Source: 9FT-COMBO-48-23 sp963754385 (GTDB taxonomy: Bacteria; Chloroflexota; Dehalococcoidia; GIF9; UBA5629). Taken from it: a stretch of DNA of 64,000 bases. The stretch is taken from contig CAVWGE010000002.1 of the NCBI GenBank assembly GCA_963754385.1, positions 124,001 to 188,000 of the forward strand. The letters are read 5' to 3'. Positions 17,488 through 26,644 of this stretch are shown here, piece by piece. Position numbers and translations under genes: made by a program. Each line of letters starts with the position of its first letter. The first letter of the stretch is position 1. The notes under the pieces were generated by a model. That model saw nothing but the letters and a program-made list of their open reading frames with translations. It was not told the origin of the DNA and ran no database searches.

Positions 17488-18906
17488 TTGGATTACGTCA
17501 GGATAGCTTTACCCAAGGGAAGACTCCTATCGGCTACCGCCTGTCTATTGAAAGAGACAGAGCTCGAATTCAAAGACTACACTCAAGGTACACGAGCCTA
17601 TAGACTTGAATCAACAAAGCTCCCTTATCTTTCAGCCAAGATATTTCAAGAAAAAGACATTCCCATCCAGGTAGCTGTAGGCAATTACGATTTGGGCATC
17701 TGCAGCCTGGACTGGATTGAAGAGCTTTTGGCTAAGTACCCAACCAGCGCCCTGCTCAAGATAGCCGATTTAGAATACAGCAAAGGAAACCTCTATTTAG
17801 CCGCCAGTCGCTACGGAAACATATCCAGCCTCCAGGAATTGTCAGCCGGGCAATATAGCTGGCGAATAGTGACTGAGTATCCTAATCTGGCAGAGATTAT
17901 GGCTTTGAATCTCAGGCTGAGGAAGTTCAGGATATTCCCGGTTTGGGGAGCTGCTGAAGTCTATCCACCAGAGAATGCTGACCTGGCTTTGCTGTGGGCA
18001 AAAGACGAATCGGAAATAGAGGCACAAAGCTTAATCCCACTGAAAACTCTGCTCTCATCCAATGCCTTTCTCATCGCTAATCAAGAGAGCTGGCAAACCA
18101 AGAACGTTAGCCAGGTAATAGCCTATTTCAGCCAGCGTCTTGAGATGAAAGTCAAGCCATGGCTGAAAATTAAGTCAGACGTAGCCAAAAGCTTGAACAG
18201 TTTTCGCCCCGATTTTAGTAAAGAGAAGGTTTGGCTGGCGCTTCCCGACGGGCATCAGCAACCACCAACTTCAGAATTTCTGAACAGAGCTGGCTTGAAG
18301 CTGCAGGGCTATTCGGAAGACAAGTTGAACCGCCGTCCACGCTTCAATCTGGATTGGGTTAATGTTAAGGTGATCAGACCACAGGACATGCCGCTTCAAG
18401 TAGCCAATGGAAATTTCGACCTGGCTATAACAGGTAAAGACTGGCTCCTTGACCATCTCTGTCGCTTTCCTTCAAGTCCGGTTACAGAACTTGCAGACCT
18501 CGGCTTCGGCCAAGTAAAAGTAGTGGCAGTAGTTAGCCAGACCTTGCCTATGGCTAATACCGAGCAATTGAAGCAGGTGCAAGATTCTAAGGTATCGCCA
18601 CTTAGAGTGGCCTCAGAATATATAAATATTGCTGATAAATATCTTCGTGACAATCATGTCAGCCGGTATAGACTGATTCCTACCTGGGGAGCCAGCGAAG
18701 CCTTCTTGCCGGAAGATGCCGACTTGCTTATAGAAAATACTCAGACTGGAAAGACATTAGCCAAGCACAATCTCACAATCATGGACACTATTTTTCAATC
18801 AACAGCTTGTCTTATCGGCAACAAGACCAGTCTGGCGTCCTCCTCCAAAAAAGAGAGGCTGTCCTCTCTGGTTAAGATCTTTCGACGGGCAGTAGAGAGT
18901 GACTAA
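17488..18906 (+). CDS. hisG: tandem double HisG: two ATP phosphoribosyltransferase domains in one chain
   Basis: HisG condenses ATP and PRPP, the first step of histidine synthesis. Short-form HisG is about 210 aa; this one is 472 aa and contains two HisG units, about residues 1-220 and 245-472 (numbering from the TTG at 17488, chosen because GGAGG precedes it; another TTG lies at 17470). The N-terminal half keeps ALPKGRL (8-13) and TEYPNL but its PRPP-loop region near 164-184 is degenerate (NADLALLWAKDE). The C-terminal half has PDGHQ where PKGRL should be (253-257) but keeps ITGKDW (314-319), SEYIN and a recognisable PRPP loop, TQTGKTL (418-424). The losses are complementary, which suggests one working site shared between halves, or one catalytic and one structural half. 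No frameshift is seen, and hisD overlaps the 3' end by 8 bases. Confidence 0.85.
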   Translation: MDYVRIALPKGRLLSATACLLKETELEFKDYTQGTRAYRLESTKLPYLSAKIFQEKDIPIQVAVGNYDLGICSLDWIEELLAKYPTSALLKIADLEYSKGNLYLAASRYGNISSLQELSAGQYSWRIVTEYPNLAEIMALNLRLRKFRIFPVWGAAEVYPPENADLALLWAKDESEIEAQSLIPLKTLLSSNAFLIANQESWQTKNVSQVIAYFSQRLEMKVKPWLKIKSDVAKSLNSFRPDFSKEKVWLALPDGHQQPPTSEFLNRAGLKLQGYSEDKLNRRPRFNLDWVNVKVIRPQDMPLQVANGNFDLAITGKDWLLDHLCRFPSSPVTELADLGFGQVKVVAVVSQTLPMANTEQLKQVQDSKVSPLRVASEYINIADKYLRDNHVSRYRLIPTWGASEAFLPEDADLLIENTQTGKTLAKHNLTIMDTIFQSTACLIGNKTSLASSSKKERLSSLVKIFRRAVESD

Positions 18907-20239
18907 GATGAGAATAGTCAAAGGTTTTCAAAAGGCAAAACCTCTATTGACCAGAGAGGTCCCTTCTTATGGACTCCTCCAGCCCCCGAAACCTACAGCC
19001 AAGACAAGGAGAAAAGAACCCTCTCCTGAGGAGATAGTCAAACGCATACTTGCTGAGGTGTGGGCCAAAGGCGATAAGGCACTTTTCAGCTATACTAAGA
19101 AATTGGACGGGGCTGAACTTAGCTCGTTGGAGGTGAGTAAAAACGAGATTTCGGATGCCTACGAGAAGGTGGATAAGAAGCTAGTGTCGGCGCTGAAACT
19201 AGCAGCAAACAGAATAAAAAGGTTTCATTCCATGTGTAAGCAAAGACTTGAATCCAGTTTTCTAAGTCAGGGCCTGGGACGGCAAATCAGCCCATTAAAC
19301 AGGGTAGGCATCTATGTGCCCGGCGGAACCGCTGCTTATCCATCTACAGTGCTGATGACCGCCATCCCGGCCCGGGTAGCCGGAGTAAAAGAGATAATTG
19401 TAGTTACACCACCAAAGAAAGATGGTACAGTCCCGCCAGCGACCCTGGTAGCAGCTGACATCGCCGGGGTTAATCACACCTTTAAGATAGGTGGAGCTCA
19501 AGCTATTGCCGCCTTGGCTTTTGGCACTGAATCGGTCCCGAAGGTGGACAAAATCTGCGGCCCGGGCAACGTCTTTGTGGTTGCAGCCAAGAAAATGGTC
19601 TACGGAACAGTAGACATAGAGAGCCTCCCAGGACCCAGCGAGATAATAATTGTAGCCGATGACACTGCCAATGCCTCTTTTTGTGCCGCCAACCTTATAG
19701 CCCAGGCCGAACATGACTCTCAGGCATCGGCAATCTTAATCACCACGTCATCCAAATTTGCTAAGGCTATTGACAGCGAGATAAAGAAACAGTTACCAAA
19801 GCTGGAACGGCAAACCATCGCTACAGAAGCCATGGAAACCCAAGGCATGATAATTATAGTCAATAGCCTTGATGAAGCCATTGAGCTGGTCAATCTCTAT
19901 GCTCCCGAGCATGTCTCCCTGATGCTGCTCAACGCCGCCAGCTACATCCGGAAAATCCGCCATGCCGGCTGTATCTTCATCGGCAGTGGCTCACCTGTAG
20001 CCATGGGTGACTATATCGCCGGGCCAAGCCACGTCCTACCTACGGGAGGCAGTGCCCGTTTCAGTTCCCCGCTCGGCGTAGAGGATTTCCTTAAGGTCAC
20101 CAATATTATCGCCTTAGACGAAGCTGCCGTAAAAGAACTGGGGCAAGCAGCCATAACTATAGCTGAGGCTGAAGGGCTCAAGGGTCATGCCCAAGCAATC
20201 AGGATAAGACTACAAACCAGTAAGAAAGAACAGAAATGA
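18899..20239 (+). CDS. hisD: histidinol dehydrogenase
   Basis: Oxidises histidinol to histidine in two NAD-dependent steps. 446 aa. Seen: LNRVGIYVPGGTAAYPST, KICGPGNVFVVAAKK, the IESLPGPSEI strand, AEHDSQA with zinc ligands, YAPEHVS, and GDYIAGPSHVLPTGG with the catalytic His. It starts with GTG inside the hisG gene (8-base overlap); an ATG at 18908 is an alternative. Its stop overlaps the hisC ATG (ATGA). Confidence 0.95.
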   Translation: MTKMRIVKGFQKAKPLLTREVPSYGLLQPPKPTAKTRRKEPSPEEIVKRILAEVWAKGDKALFSYTKKLDGAELSSLEVSKNEISDAYEKVDKKLVSALKLAANRIKRFHSMCKQRLESSFLSQGLGRQISPLNRVGIYVPGGTAAYPSTVLMTAIPARVAGVKEIIVVTPPKKDGTVPPATLVAADIAGVNHTFKIGGAQAIAALAFGTESVPKVDKICGPGNVFVVAAKKMVYGTVDIESLPGPSEIIIVADDTANASFCAANLIAQAEHDSQASAILITTSSKFAKAIDSEIKKQLPKLERQTIATEAMETQGMIIIVNSLDEAIELVNLYAPEHVSLMLLNAASYIRKIRHAGCIFIGSGSPVAMGDYIAGPSHVLPTGGSARFSSPLGVEDFLKVTNIIALDEAAVKELGQAAITIAEAEGLKGHAQAIRIRLQTSKKEQK

Positions 20240-21330
20240 TTTCATCTGAAGATATTGAGGGATTAATAAGGCCGGAACTCAAAGCCATGAAGGCTTATAC
20301 GCCCATTGAGCCGACTGACGTATTGAGCCAGCGTGCCGACATTCCTGAGGAAAACGTAATCAAACTCGATGGCAATGAAAACCCGTACGGCTGTTCAGAC
20401 AGGGTAAAACAGGCCCTGGCCGATTATGCCTATTATCACCTCTATCCCGACCCCGAACAGAGGGAGCTAAGAAAAGCACTGGAGAAATACACAGGAATAA
20501 ACTCGGAGTACATCCTGACTGGCAGCGGCAGCGACGAACTTATCGACCTCATTCTGCGTCTATTCGTTGAGCCCGGAGATAAGGTAATCGACTGCCCGCC
20601 GACCTTCGGTATGTACCCTTTCAGCACCGAAGTCTGCGGTGGCAAAGTGGTCAGTATAGCCAGGAATCAAGATTTCTCCATTAATGTCGCTGCAGTAAAA
20701 AAAGCTTTAGATAAGCGGACAAAGGTCATCTTCATCGCTTCACCAAACAACCCCTCGGGCAATATAACCCCTGAACAGATAACTTTGGAGCTTCTGAATA
20801 GTTCTACCGTAGTGGTAATCGATGAAGCCTATTTTGAGTTCAGCGGCGCGACGGTGGCGCCTCTGGTTTCAAAGTACTCAAATTTGATAGTCCTCCGCAC
20901 TTTCAGCAAATGGGCAGGGCTGGCTGGTCTAAGAGTCGGCTACGGCATTTTCCCGATTAATATGGTCAAATATCTCATGAAAATAAAGCAGCCATACAAT
21001 GTGAACGCTGCGGCTCAGGTGGCAGCGTTAGAATCACTGAAGGATATGAACTATCTGCGCGGCACAATCAATGCTATTATAGATGAGCGGGAACGTCTAT
21101 TAACCAGGCTCAGCCAGCTCGACTGGCTGAAAGTCTATCCATCCCAAGCCAACTTTGTCCTTTGCTCGGTTCTCAACGGCAAAGCAAAGGTGATACATAA
21201 AGGACTGCAAAAGAAAGGTATCTTTGTCCGTTACTTCGATACCCCGCAGTTGAAAGACTGCTTGCGTATCAGCGTCGGCAAGCCAGAACACACCGATGCC
21301 TTGATTGCCGCATTAAAAGAAATATGTTAA
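20236..21330 (+). CDS. hisC: histidinol-phosphate aminotransferase
   Basis: PLP-dependent class I/II aminotransferase of 364 aa. Seen: KLDGNENPYGCS, YHLYPDPEQRELR, the GSGSDELIDLI PLP-phosphate loop, SPNNPSGN, DEAYFEF, and RTFSKWAGLAGLRVGYG holding the Schiff-base Lys. Coupled to hisD by an ATGA overlap. Belongs to the his operon, though it could also transaminate aromatic amino acids. Confidence 0.95.
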   Translation: MISSEDIEGLIRPELKAMKAYTPIEPTDVLSQRADIPEENVIKLDGNENPYGCSDRVKQALADYAYYHLYPDPEQRELRKALEKYTGINSEYILTGSGSDELIDLILRLFVEPGDKVIDCPPTFGMYPFSTEVCGGKVVSIARNQDFSINVAAVKKALDKRTKVIFIASPNNPSGNITPEQITLELLNSSTVVVIDEAYFEFSGATVAPLVSKYSNLIVLRTFSKWAGLAGLRVGYGIFPINMVKYLMKIKQPYNVNAAAQVAALESLKDMNYLRGTINAIIDERERLLTRLSQLDWLKVYPSQANFVLCSVLNGKAKVIHKGLQKKGIFVRYFDTPQLKDCLRISVGKPEHTDALIAALKEIC

Positions 21331-21361
21331 TGTGGCGCTTATCAGAATAGCGAGGTTAAAA

Positions 21362-21952
21362 ATGGCTGAAAGAAAAGCTACAGTGACCAGGGAAACCAAG
21401 GAGACTTCCATCAAAGTTGAGCTGAACATCGAGGGCAAGGGACAGTCCGAGATAACTACTGGAATCAGGTTCTTTGACCACATGCTCAGTCAATTGGCTC
21501 AGCATGGAATCTTCGACATAAAGCTCTCAGCCACAGGGCCTGACCAGCATCATGTGGTTGAAGACGTAGCCATCTCCTTAGGCAAAGCCTTCAACCAAGC
21601 CCTGGGAGACAAGCGCGGCATAGTCAGGATGGCTCATGCTATGGTGCCTATGGATGATGCTTTAGCTCTGGTAGCCTTAGATATCGGGGGCAGAGGCTAT
21701 ACAGAATTCGAAGCTTCCTTCAACGACACCAGCATCGAAAAAATGCCCTCTGACCTGATTCGCCATTTCTTCGTTTCCTTCGCCTCTGAAGCAAAGCTTA
21801 ATATCCATGCCAAAGTCCTCAGCGGAGTCGATGACCATCACAAAGCAGAAGCTCTGTTCAAAGCTCTGGCCCGGGCTCTTGATGCTGCGACTCGCCTGGA
21901 TGAGCGAATCACCGGCAGAATACCCAGCACCAAAGATACCATTGAGAGCTAG
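21362..21952 (+). CDS. hisB: imidazoleglycerol-phosphate dehydratase
   Basis: Mn-dependent dehydration of imidazoleglycerol phosphate. About 196 aa from the ATG at 21362, chosen because the upstream GTG at 21332 adds ten residues that do not belong to the family. Seen: GIRFFDHMLSQLAQHG, DQHHVVEDVAISLG, RGY, and DDHHKAEALFKALARAL with the His/Glu metal ligands. Monofunctional: no histidinol-phosphatase domain. Last gene of this his cluster; hisH, hisA, hisF and hisI are not in the window. Confidence 0.95.
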   Translation: MAERKATVTRETKETSIKVELNIEGKGQSEITTGIRFFDHMLSQLAQHGIFDIKLSATGPDQHHVVEDVAISLGKAFNQALGDKRGIVRMAHAMVPMDDALALVALDIGGRGYTEFEASFNDTSIEKMPSDLIRHFFVSFASEAKLNIHAKVLSGVDDHHKAEALFKALARALDAATRLDERITGRIPSTKDTIES

Positions 21953-21954
21953 GG

Positions 21955-23181
21955 TTAGCTGGCAAAAACCGGCAGTAATTCAGTTTTAATCTGTTCTTGC
22001 AGATACTGGATGGCCCAATCCACCAGCTCATCACCTTCGAGTTCAGACACAAAATCGGGCGTCAGCCCAACACCATCTATTGGTCTGCCATGCGGAGTCA
22101 GCCAGCGATAAGAGGTTATATGCAAAGCTGAACCGTCGCTGAGGTCGCGGACAATCTGAACGCTGCCTTTGCCAAAGGTCTGGCTACCGGCCAGCTTGGC
22201 CCGGCCGTAGTCCTGGAGAGCACCGGCCACTATCTCACTGGCACTGGCACTACCACCATTCACCAGGACGATAAGCGGCAGATGAGTAGCTATGCCACCC
22301 CGATTCACCGGCACTATGCTTTCATTGCCTTCACTATCCACAACCTTAGCCACCAGTCCCATGGCCAAAAATTGACTGGCGACATCAGCAGATGCATTAA
22401 GCAGACCACCGGGATTATTGCGGAGGTCAAGGACAACGCCCTTAGCTCCCTTATCGATGGCATCTTTTAGAACATCTTGCAAGTCACCACCGGTAGATTT
22501 CAAGAACTGGGTAATCCTGATGTAGGCAATATCACCGCGCATCTCCAAAGAAACGCTTTGCTCTGTTATCTCGTCCCGGACTATCTGAACCTCTACAGAT
22601 TCGCTTTCCCCCTCGTGAAGTACAAGAAGCTTGACCGAAGTACCTTTCGGCCCCCGGATTTTGAAGGTGGCTTCAACCAGACTAAGCTTAGAACTAGGCT
22701 CGCCATCGATCTCCAAAATCTTATCGCCGGCCTTGATACCCGCTTTCTCGGCAGGAGAATCAGCAATCGGCGCCACAACTGTCAGCTGTTTATCTTTCAT
22801 ACTGATAACGGCACCAATACCTTCAAATTTTCCCTCAAGTGTGCTCATCTCTAACTTGTGAGTATCAGGGTCAGCATAAGAGCTAAAGGGGTCGAGCGAC
22901 TGCATCATGCCTCTGACTGCGCCCTCGCTCAATATCTTCGGGTCCAGCTTACTTTTGTCTACATAGTCCTCAGACAGCTGTTTCCAGGCCTCATTGAGAA
23001 TATTGAACTCAGGAGGTAGCTCACTATCATTATTTAAGGAAAGAGGCTTGTTCGTTTCAGGCGATGTAATAGTGGGGATGACTTTCTCGTTAATAAAATC
23101 GCAGCCAGCACCCAATATCGGCAATATAAACAGCAGAACAGCCAATGCCACAGACACAGGAACAACTCTTTTTAAACGCAT
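21955..23181 (-). CDS. S41-family C-terminal processing peptidase (CtpA-like), possible lipoprotein
   Basis: 408 aa from the ATG at 23181, which has an ACGGAGG ribosome site; an earlier in-frame start at 23202 lacks one. The N-terminus is a hydrophobic export signal ending LGAGC, a plausible lipobox. Then an S41 N-terminal helix region, a PDZ domain (FEGIGAVISMKDKQLTVVAP... GIKAGDKILEIDG) and the protease domain with DLRNNPGG, the nucleophile in NGGSASASEIVAGAL, and the Lys of SQTFGKGSVQ. Acts outside the membrane on exported proteins. Convergent with hisB, 2 bp apart. Confidence 0.9.
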   Translation of the reverse strand: MRLKRVVPVSVALAVLLFILPILGAGCDFINEKVIPTITSPETNKPLSLNNDSELPPEFNILNEAWKQLSEDYVDKSKLDPKILSEGAVRGMMQSLDPFSSYADPDTHKLEMSTLEGKFEGIGAVISMKDKQLTVVAPIADSPAEKAGIKAGDKILEIDGEPSSKLSLVEATFKIRGPKGTSVKLLVLHEGESESVEVQIVRDEITEQSVSLEMRGDIAYIRITQFLKSTGGDLQDVLKDAIDKGAKGVVLDLRNNPGGLLNASADVASQFLAMGLVAKVVDSEGNESIVPVNRGGIATHLPLIVLVNGGSASASEIVAGALQDYGRAKLAGSQTFGKGSVQIVRDLSDGSALHITSYRWLTPHGRPIDGVGLTPDFVSELEGDELVDWAIQYLQEQIKTELLPVFAS

Positions 23182-23258
23182 AATTTGCCTCCGTCTATCC
23201 AAAAAATAATACAGAAATACGACAGATATTGTAGCAGTTCAGAGGGGAAATAAGAAAT

Positions 23259-23489
23259 TTAAGCTTGCTGGTCTTGAGCCACAGTTTGTTTCACCAGCTC
23301 AATGGTCTCATCCAGACCGTCTAAGGCTAAAGACAATCCCAGTTGCTTAAGCTCGGTGCGGCCCAATCCTCTAAACAAGTGCTGCCCAGCCACTCCCGCC
23401 ATCTCATCGTAGATAGCTGGCCAATCAGCACCACGCCTGTCTATACAGAACAAAATGAAATCACGGACTTGAGGGTCTAGAGAATTCAT
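23259..23489 (-). CDS. hypothetical small protein
   Basis: 76 aa from the ATG at 23489 (a longer frame up to 23573 begins with residues that do not look coding). Sequence features: NSLDPQVRDFILFCIDRRGADWPAIYDEM, then a GLGRTELKQLGLSLALDGLDETIELV helix. It appears globular and mostly helical, with no signal peptide. I do not recognise the family. No strong Shine-Dalgarno was seen. It lies between the S41 protease and rnpB. Confidence 0.55.
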   Translation of the reverse strand: MNSLDPQVRDFILFCIDRRGADWPAIYDEMAGVAGQHLFRGLGRTELKQLGLSLALDGLDETIELVKQTVAQDQQA

Positions 23490-23699
23490 GGCATTTGATA
23501 AAAATAAGAACGCTAAAATCCTTGAAAAGTTTAGCTGTTCACAGCAGTTTTGGGCAAGCCTGCTCACAGGCATTGAGCTGTTCTTTCTCTTCTTGCTTTT
23601 GCCTTGACTAATGCTCAGTCTAAGGCAGGTACCCCCGCCTCTCCTTTAGCAGCCAAAAATTTCTTTTAGGTTTTTGACCCTCAATGTAAAACACTTAAA

Positions 23700-23725
23700 G
23701 AGAGGCAGCTTATCACCTCTAAAGG
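23700..23725 (-). terminator. possible rnpB terminator
   Basis: Read on the minus strand just after the RNase P RNA, an AGAGG/CCTCT short stem is followed by a T-rich run (CTTTAAGTGTTTT). The stem is only 5 bp with a 10-nt loop, so this is a weak prediction. Confidence 0.35.
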
Positions 23726-23729
23726 CAAC

Positions 23730-24095
23730 GGGCTAAGTAAACCTGTAAGCCGAGTTCTGTACTCCGAAGTAAGCTTCGGAGCGGTGACCATCCATCTAGC
23801 CCTGATGTTACCATCAGGGTCAAGCGACCAACCCGGGGTTAAGGCCGGGCGTCCCTTTAGCCCCCTATTTGGTCTTGCTCCGGGTGGGGTTTACCCAGCC
23901 AGCCAGTCACCTGGCTGCTGGTAAGCTCTTACCTCACCATTTCACCCTTACTCTTAATAAAAAGAGCGGTATGTTTCTGTGGCACTTTCCGTAGGGTCAC
24001 CCCTTCTGGGCGTTACCCAGCACCCTGCCCGGTGGAGCTCGGACTTTCCTCCCTGATTTCTACAAATCAGAGCGATCACCCGGTTTACTTAGCCC
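23730..24095 (-). ncRNA. rnpB: RNase P RNA, bacterial type A
   Basis: Catalytic RNA that removes tRNA 5' leaders. About 366 nt on the minus strand. Seen: the 5' GAGGAAAGTCCGAGCTCC block (CR I), GCAGGGTGCTGGGTAACGCC, the GTGCCACAGAAACATACCGC block (CR II/III), and the 3' CAGAACTCGGCTTAC element with P4 partner. The ends close in a perfect 14-bp P1 helix: GGGCTAAGTAAACC at 23730-23743 pairs with 24082-24095. A promoter with consensus spacing precedes it. Confidence 0.96.
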
Positions 24096-24102
24096 ATTAT
24101 CA

Positions 24103-24131
24103 ACTTTACACCCTGGCTAAGTAGCCGTCAA
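24103..24131 (-). promoter_or_regulatory. rnpB promoter
   Basis: On the minus strand, TTGACG (complement of 24126-24131), a 17-nt spacer and TAAAGT (complement of 24103-24108) sit 7 nt before the predicted 5' GGG end of RNase P RNA. Position and spacing make this a convincing sigma-70-type promoter. Confidence 0.65.
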
Positions 24132-24142
24132 ATCTAGGCTTT

Positions 24143-24547
24143 TTAGCCGGCGAACTTCTTCAACGCCTCTTTAGCCAGGGCATGGGCTTCAGTATTGTCG
24201 TCATGCCCAATGTGGATGATAGATAGATTATCAAACTTGCTGCACAACTCGGCAGCCTCTTTATAAAGAGGAAAGAGGAAAAGATTCCTCACTTTGTAGC
24301 TACCAGCCAACTGTCTGGCTACTAATTCTGAATCCATATAGAGCATTACCGTGGTCGCTTTGAATCTGGCGGCTTCTTTCAACGCGGCGATAACCGCCTG
24401 ATACTCCGCTTGATTATTAGTAGCCTCTCCGATGTATCGAGAGATCTTAGCCAATTCTTTTTGCTTCTCATCCTTTATAACAGCGCCTATGGCTGCCGGT
24501 CCAGGATTACCCCAGGAAGCGCCGTCAGCATAGATAGTCAAATGCAT
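24143..24547 (-). CDS. ribonuclease HI family protein
   Basis: 134 aa from the ATG at 24547 (MHLTIYADG), which matches the family start; an upstream in-frame start would add 30 foreign residues. RNase HI degrades the RNA of RNA-DNA hybrids. Seen: YADGASWGNPGPAAIG with the first catalytic Asp, NNQAEYQAVIAAL with Glu, MYMDSELVARQL with Asp, and the last acidic residue in HDDNTEAHALA. It resembles the YpeP/halobacterial RNase HI branch lacking the basic protrusion. Lies 20 bp after the zinc-ribbon gene, a pairing common in bacteria. Confidence 0.9.
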   Translation of the reverse strand: MHLTIYADGASWGNPGPAAIGAVIKDEKQKELAKISRYIGEATNNQAEYQAVIAALKEAARFKATTVMLYMDSELVARQLAGSYKVRNLFLFPLYKEAAELCSKFDNLSIIHIGHDDNTEAHALAKEALKKFAG

Positions 24548-24567
24548 ACTCTGCTCTTTACCAGCTC

Positions 24568-25263
24568 CTAGCCTAAATAGAGTATCCTGCCACAGCTGCT
24601 GCACTGGATTAAAGCCCCGGCTCTGGCTCGTTGGCATTCATTCACTGATAAGGTGAGATGGCATCCATGACATCTACCTTGCTCTACTTTAACCACCGCT
24701 TGCCCCTTCCTCAGTCTAATCCCTTCGTAAAGCTCGAGTGTTTGCGGGATTATTTCCGAGGCTATTGCCTGTCGTTTCCGGCTGAGGTCTGATAGCCGAC
24801 TTTCCACTTTAGCTTGCTTTTGAGCTAAGGCTTTTTGCTCCTGTTTCCATTCCACCTCTAACTTTTTAATCCGCTCGCCATCTAACTTCATCTTGTCCTG
24901 TATCGTTTCTGCCTCAGCCATTAAATCCAGCAGCTTATCTTCTTTTTCCCTCAACTTGGCCTTGAAAATCTCCGCCTCTTTCTCGAGGCTGACCAGCTCT
25001 TTTGGGTTCTTGGTCGCACCGCTGTAAAGCTTGTCATTCACCTGTGCAATGCTGGTTCTCAGGTCTTCAATCTCCCACTCCACATCCCGCTGCTGCTTCT
25101 CCATCTCGTCCAGATGCTCCTGCCCGGCGAGAAGCTCAGCCTTAGCCTGGAGCAAAGCTTCGCTCTCACCTAGCTGGCTGTTGATCTCATCTAGAGCCTC
25201 TTGTTCCCTCTGAATGTCAATGTCGATTTGTTGTAAATCATAGAGTCTTTTGACTAAAGTCAT
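24568..25263 (-). CDS. coiled-coil C4-type zinc ribbon protein
   Basis: 231 aa: residues 5-175 form a long coiled coil (heptads in LYDLQQIDIDIQREQEALDEI onward), followed by a zinc ribbon with C-x2-C (CHGC) and C-x2-C (CSSC) and the closing GRILYLG. This is the widespread C4-type zinc-ribbon family (CT398-like), often beside RNase HI genes. Function is not established; contacts with RNA polymerase sigma-54 and flagellar components have been proposed for one homologue. Confidence 0.88.
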   Translation of the reverse strand: MTLVKRLYDLQQIDIDIQREQEALDEINSQLGESEALLQAKAELLAGQEHLDEMEKQQRDVEWEIEDLRTSIAQVNDKLYSGATKNPKELVSLEKEAEIFKAKLREKEDKLLDLMAEAETIQDKMKLDGERIKKLEVEWKQEQKALAQKQAKVESRLSDLSRKRQAIASEIIPQTLELYEGIRLRKGQAVVKVEQGRCHGCHLTLSVNECQRARAGALIQCSSCGRILYLG

Positions 25264-25316
25264 ACCAGGCTCATTCTACGTGAGAAGTATGAAGCCTGTC
25301 AAAGAGGAGAGTCTGG

Positions 25317-25955
25317 CTAATGAGGATAATCGAGAACCACTACCTGGGTGCTGGTGGGCAGGGTTGACCGGTTAACCGAAAGCTTAGATTGAGAGACTTT
25401 TTCCTTTATTCCCACTTCTTTCAAGAACTTGTCTACAGGTTCAAGCTCTTTGGTCAGTGCTGCCGTCTTATAATGCATGGGAATAACGACCTTAGGCGTC
25501 AAACGCCTTACTATCTCGGCAGCCGTCGAGCCACCTATGGTAGATACACCACCTACAGGCAGAAGCAATACATCAATATCGCCCATGTCTTCTATAAGCT
25601 CAGACGACGGAAGATGGCCAAGGTCGCCTAAATGGCACAATGTCATCCCATCCATCTCCAGGAGATAAACAGTGTTTTTGCCCAGCTTCTCGCCCTGGAC
25701 AGCATCATGCCAGGTAGCAATACCGGTAATAAACGTGCCATTAAGCTCATACTCACCGGGCCCTCTAACCTCTTTGAACTCGCTGGTGATAGCCTCGGTG
25801 TAGCAATGGCCTGGATGGAAGTGGCTCAAGGTCACTATGTTAGCCTGGAGCTTGCTCAAAGGATAACCCAAGCTCGGGTGACACGGGTCGGTGATAACGG
25901 TAACTTCCTTACCCTTAATGCGAAAGCAAGAATGACCTAGCCAGGTTATATCCAA
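25317..25955 (-). CDS. metal-dependent hydrolase of the metallo-beta-lactamase fold (UlaG/UPF0173-like)
   Basis: 212 aa. Opens with MDITWLGHSCFRIKGKEV, then THxHxD replaced by the family's SHFHPGHCY metal-binding loop, HLGDLGHLP, and the late HYKTAALTKELEP segment. This matches the L-ascorbate-6-phosphate lactonase-like branch often called YtnP/UPF0173 beta-lactamase fold. Substrate unknown. Starts 53 bp upstream of the zinc-ribbon gene on the same strand. Confidence 0.82.
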   Translation of the reverse strand: MDITWLGHSCFRIKGKEVTVITDPCHPSLGYPLSKLQANIVTLSHFHPGHCYTEAITSEFKEVRGPGEYELNGTFITGIATWHDAVQGEKLGKNTVYLLEMDGMTLCHLGDLGHLPSSELIEDMGDIDVLLLPVGGVSTIGGSTAAEIVRRLTPKVVIPMHYKTAALTKELEPVDKFLKEVGIKEKVSQSKLSVNRSTLPTSTQVVVLDYPH

Positions 25956-25997
25956 GCTAACAACCTCGGTGAGAACTATTTGATGGAATTATAGCTT

Positions 25998-26582
25998 TCA
26001 ACCCTTAAATCGTCGGAGCAGTAGCCATCCCGAAGGCAAAATTAAGGCGGCTGCAACCACCTTTATCAAATCACCGATTACAAAGGGGTAAAGACCAGTC
26101 TGAAGCACAGTGCCCTCAGGAACAAAATGGGCCAGCCAGGAAAGTCCAAAGACATACAGAACAATTTCGCCGGCGAGCATAGCTGGAACTGCTGTCCATA
26201 CCCGTCTATCCCAGCCTCTTTCGGCTAACCAACCAACGACAAAGGCAACTGCCACAAAGCCTATCAAGTAACCGCCTGTCGGTCCTACCAAGCGAGCAAT
26301 GCCCGGAGGACCACCCAAGGCAAACCAATATGGAATGCCGGTAGCTCCTATAGCCAGATAACTGAGTTGACTTAATGCCCCACGGCGGCTTCCCAACAGA
26401 GCACCCGCTAGAAGAACGGCGAAGGTCTGTCCAGTAACAGGTACCGCGCCGATCCAGAAACTTATCTGGGCAAAGGCAGCAGTCAAGCAAGCAAAGCCAA
26501 CCACCAAGACCACATCCCAAAGAAGACCAGCTTTAGGTAAAACAGCATCCATAAAAGTAAGCCGAGCAGTTGACATTTTCAT
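25998..26582 (-). CDS. bioY: biotin transporter BioY
   Basis: Substrate-binding S component of the biotin ECF transporter, about 194 aa from the ATG at 26582 (ribosome site AAGAGGTGA). Six hydrophobic segments are visible. Seen: FAQISFWIGAVPVTGQTFAVLLAGALLG, the BioY signature, then GPTGGYLIGF and the late WLAHFVP. No ATPase or T component (bioM/bioN) is adjacent, so it may work alone or use shared ECF modules. Confidence 0.93.
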   Translation of the reverse strand: MKMSTARLTFMDAVLPKAGLLWDVVLVVGFACLTAAFAQISFWIGAVPVTGQTFAVLLAGALLGSRRGALSQLSYLAIGATGIPYWFALGGPPGIARLVGPTGGYLIGFVAVAFVVGWLAERGWDRRVWTAVPAMLAGEIVLYVFGLSWLAHFVPEGTVLQTGLYPFVIGDLIKVVAAALILPSGWLLLRRFKG

Positions 26583-26644
26583 CAGATTCACCTCTTTCAA
26601 TTAATCGCTAATCAAAGCCGAAGTATATCAGACAAACAGAAAAA

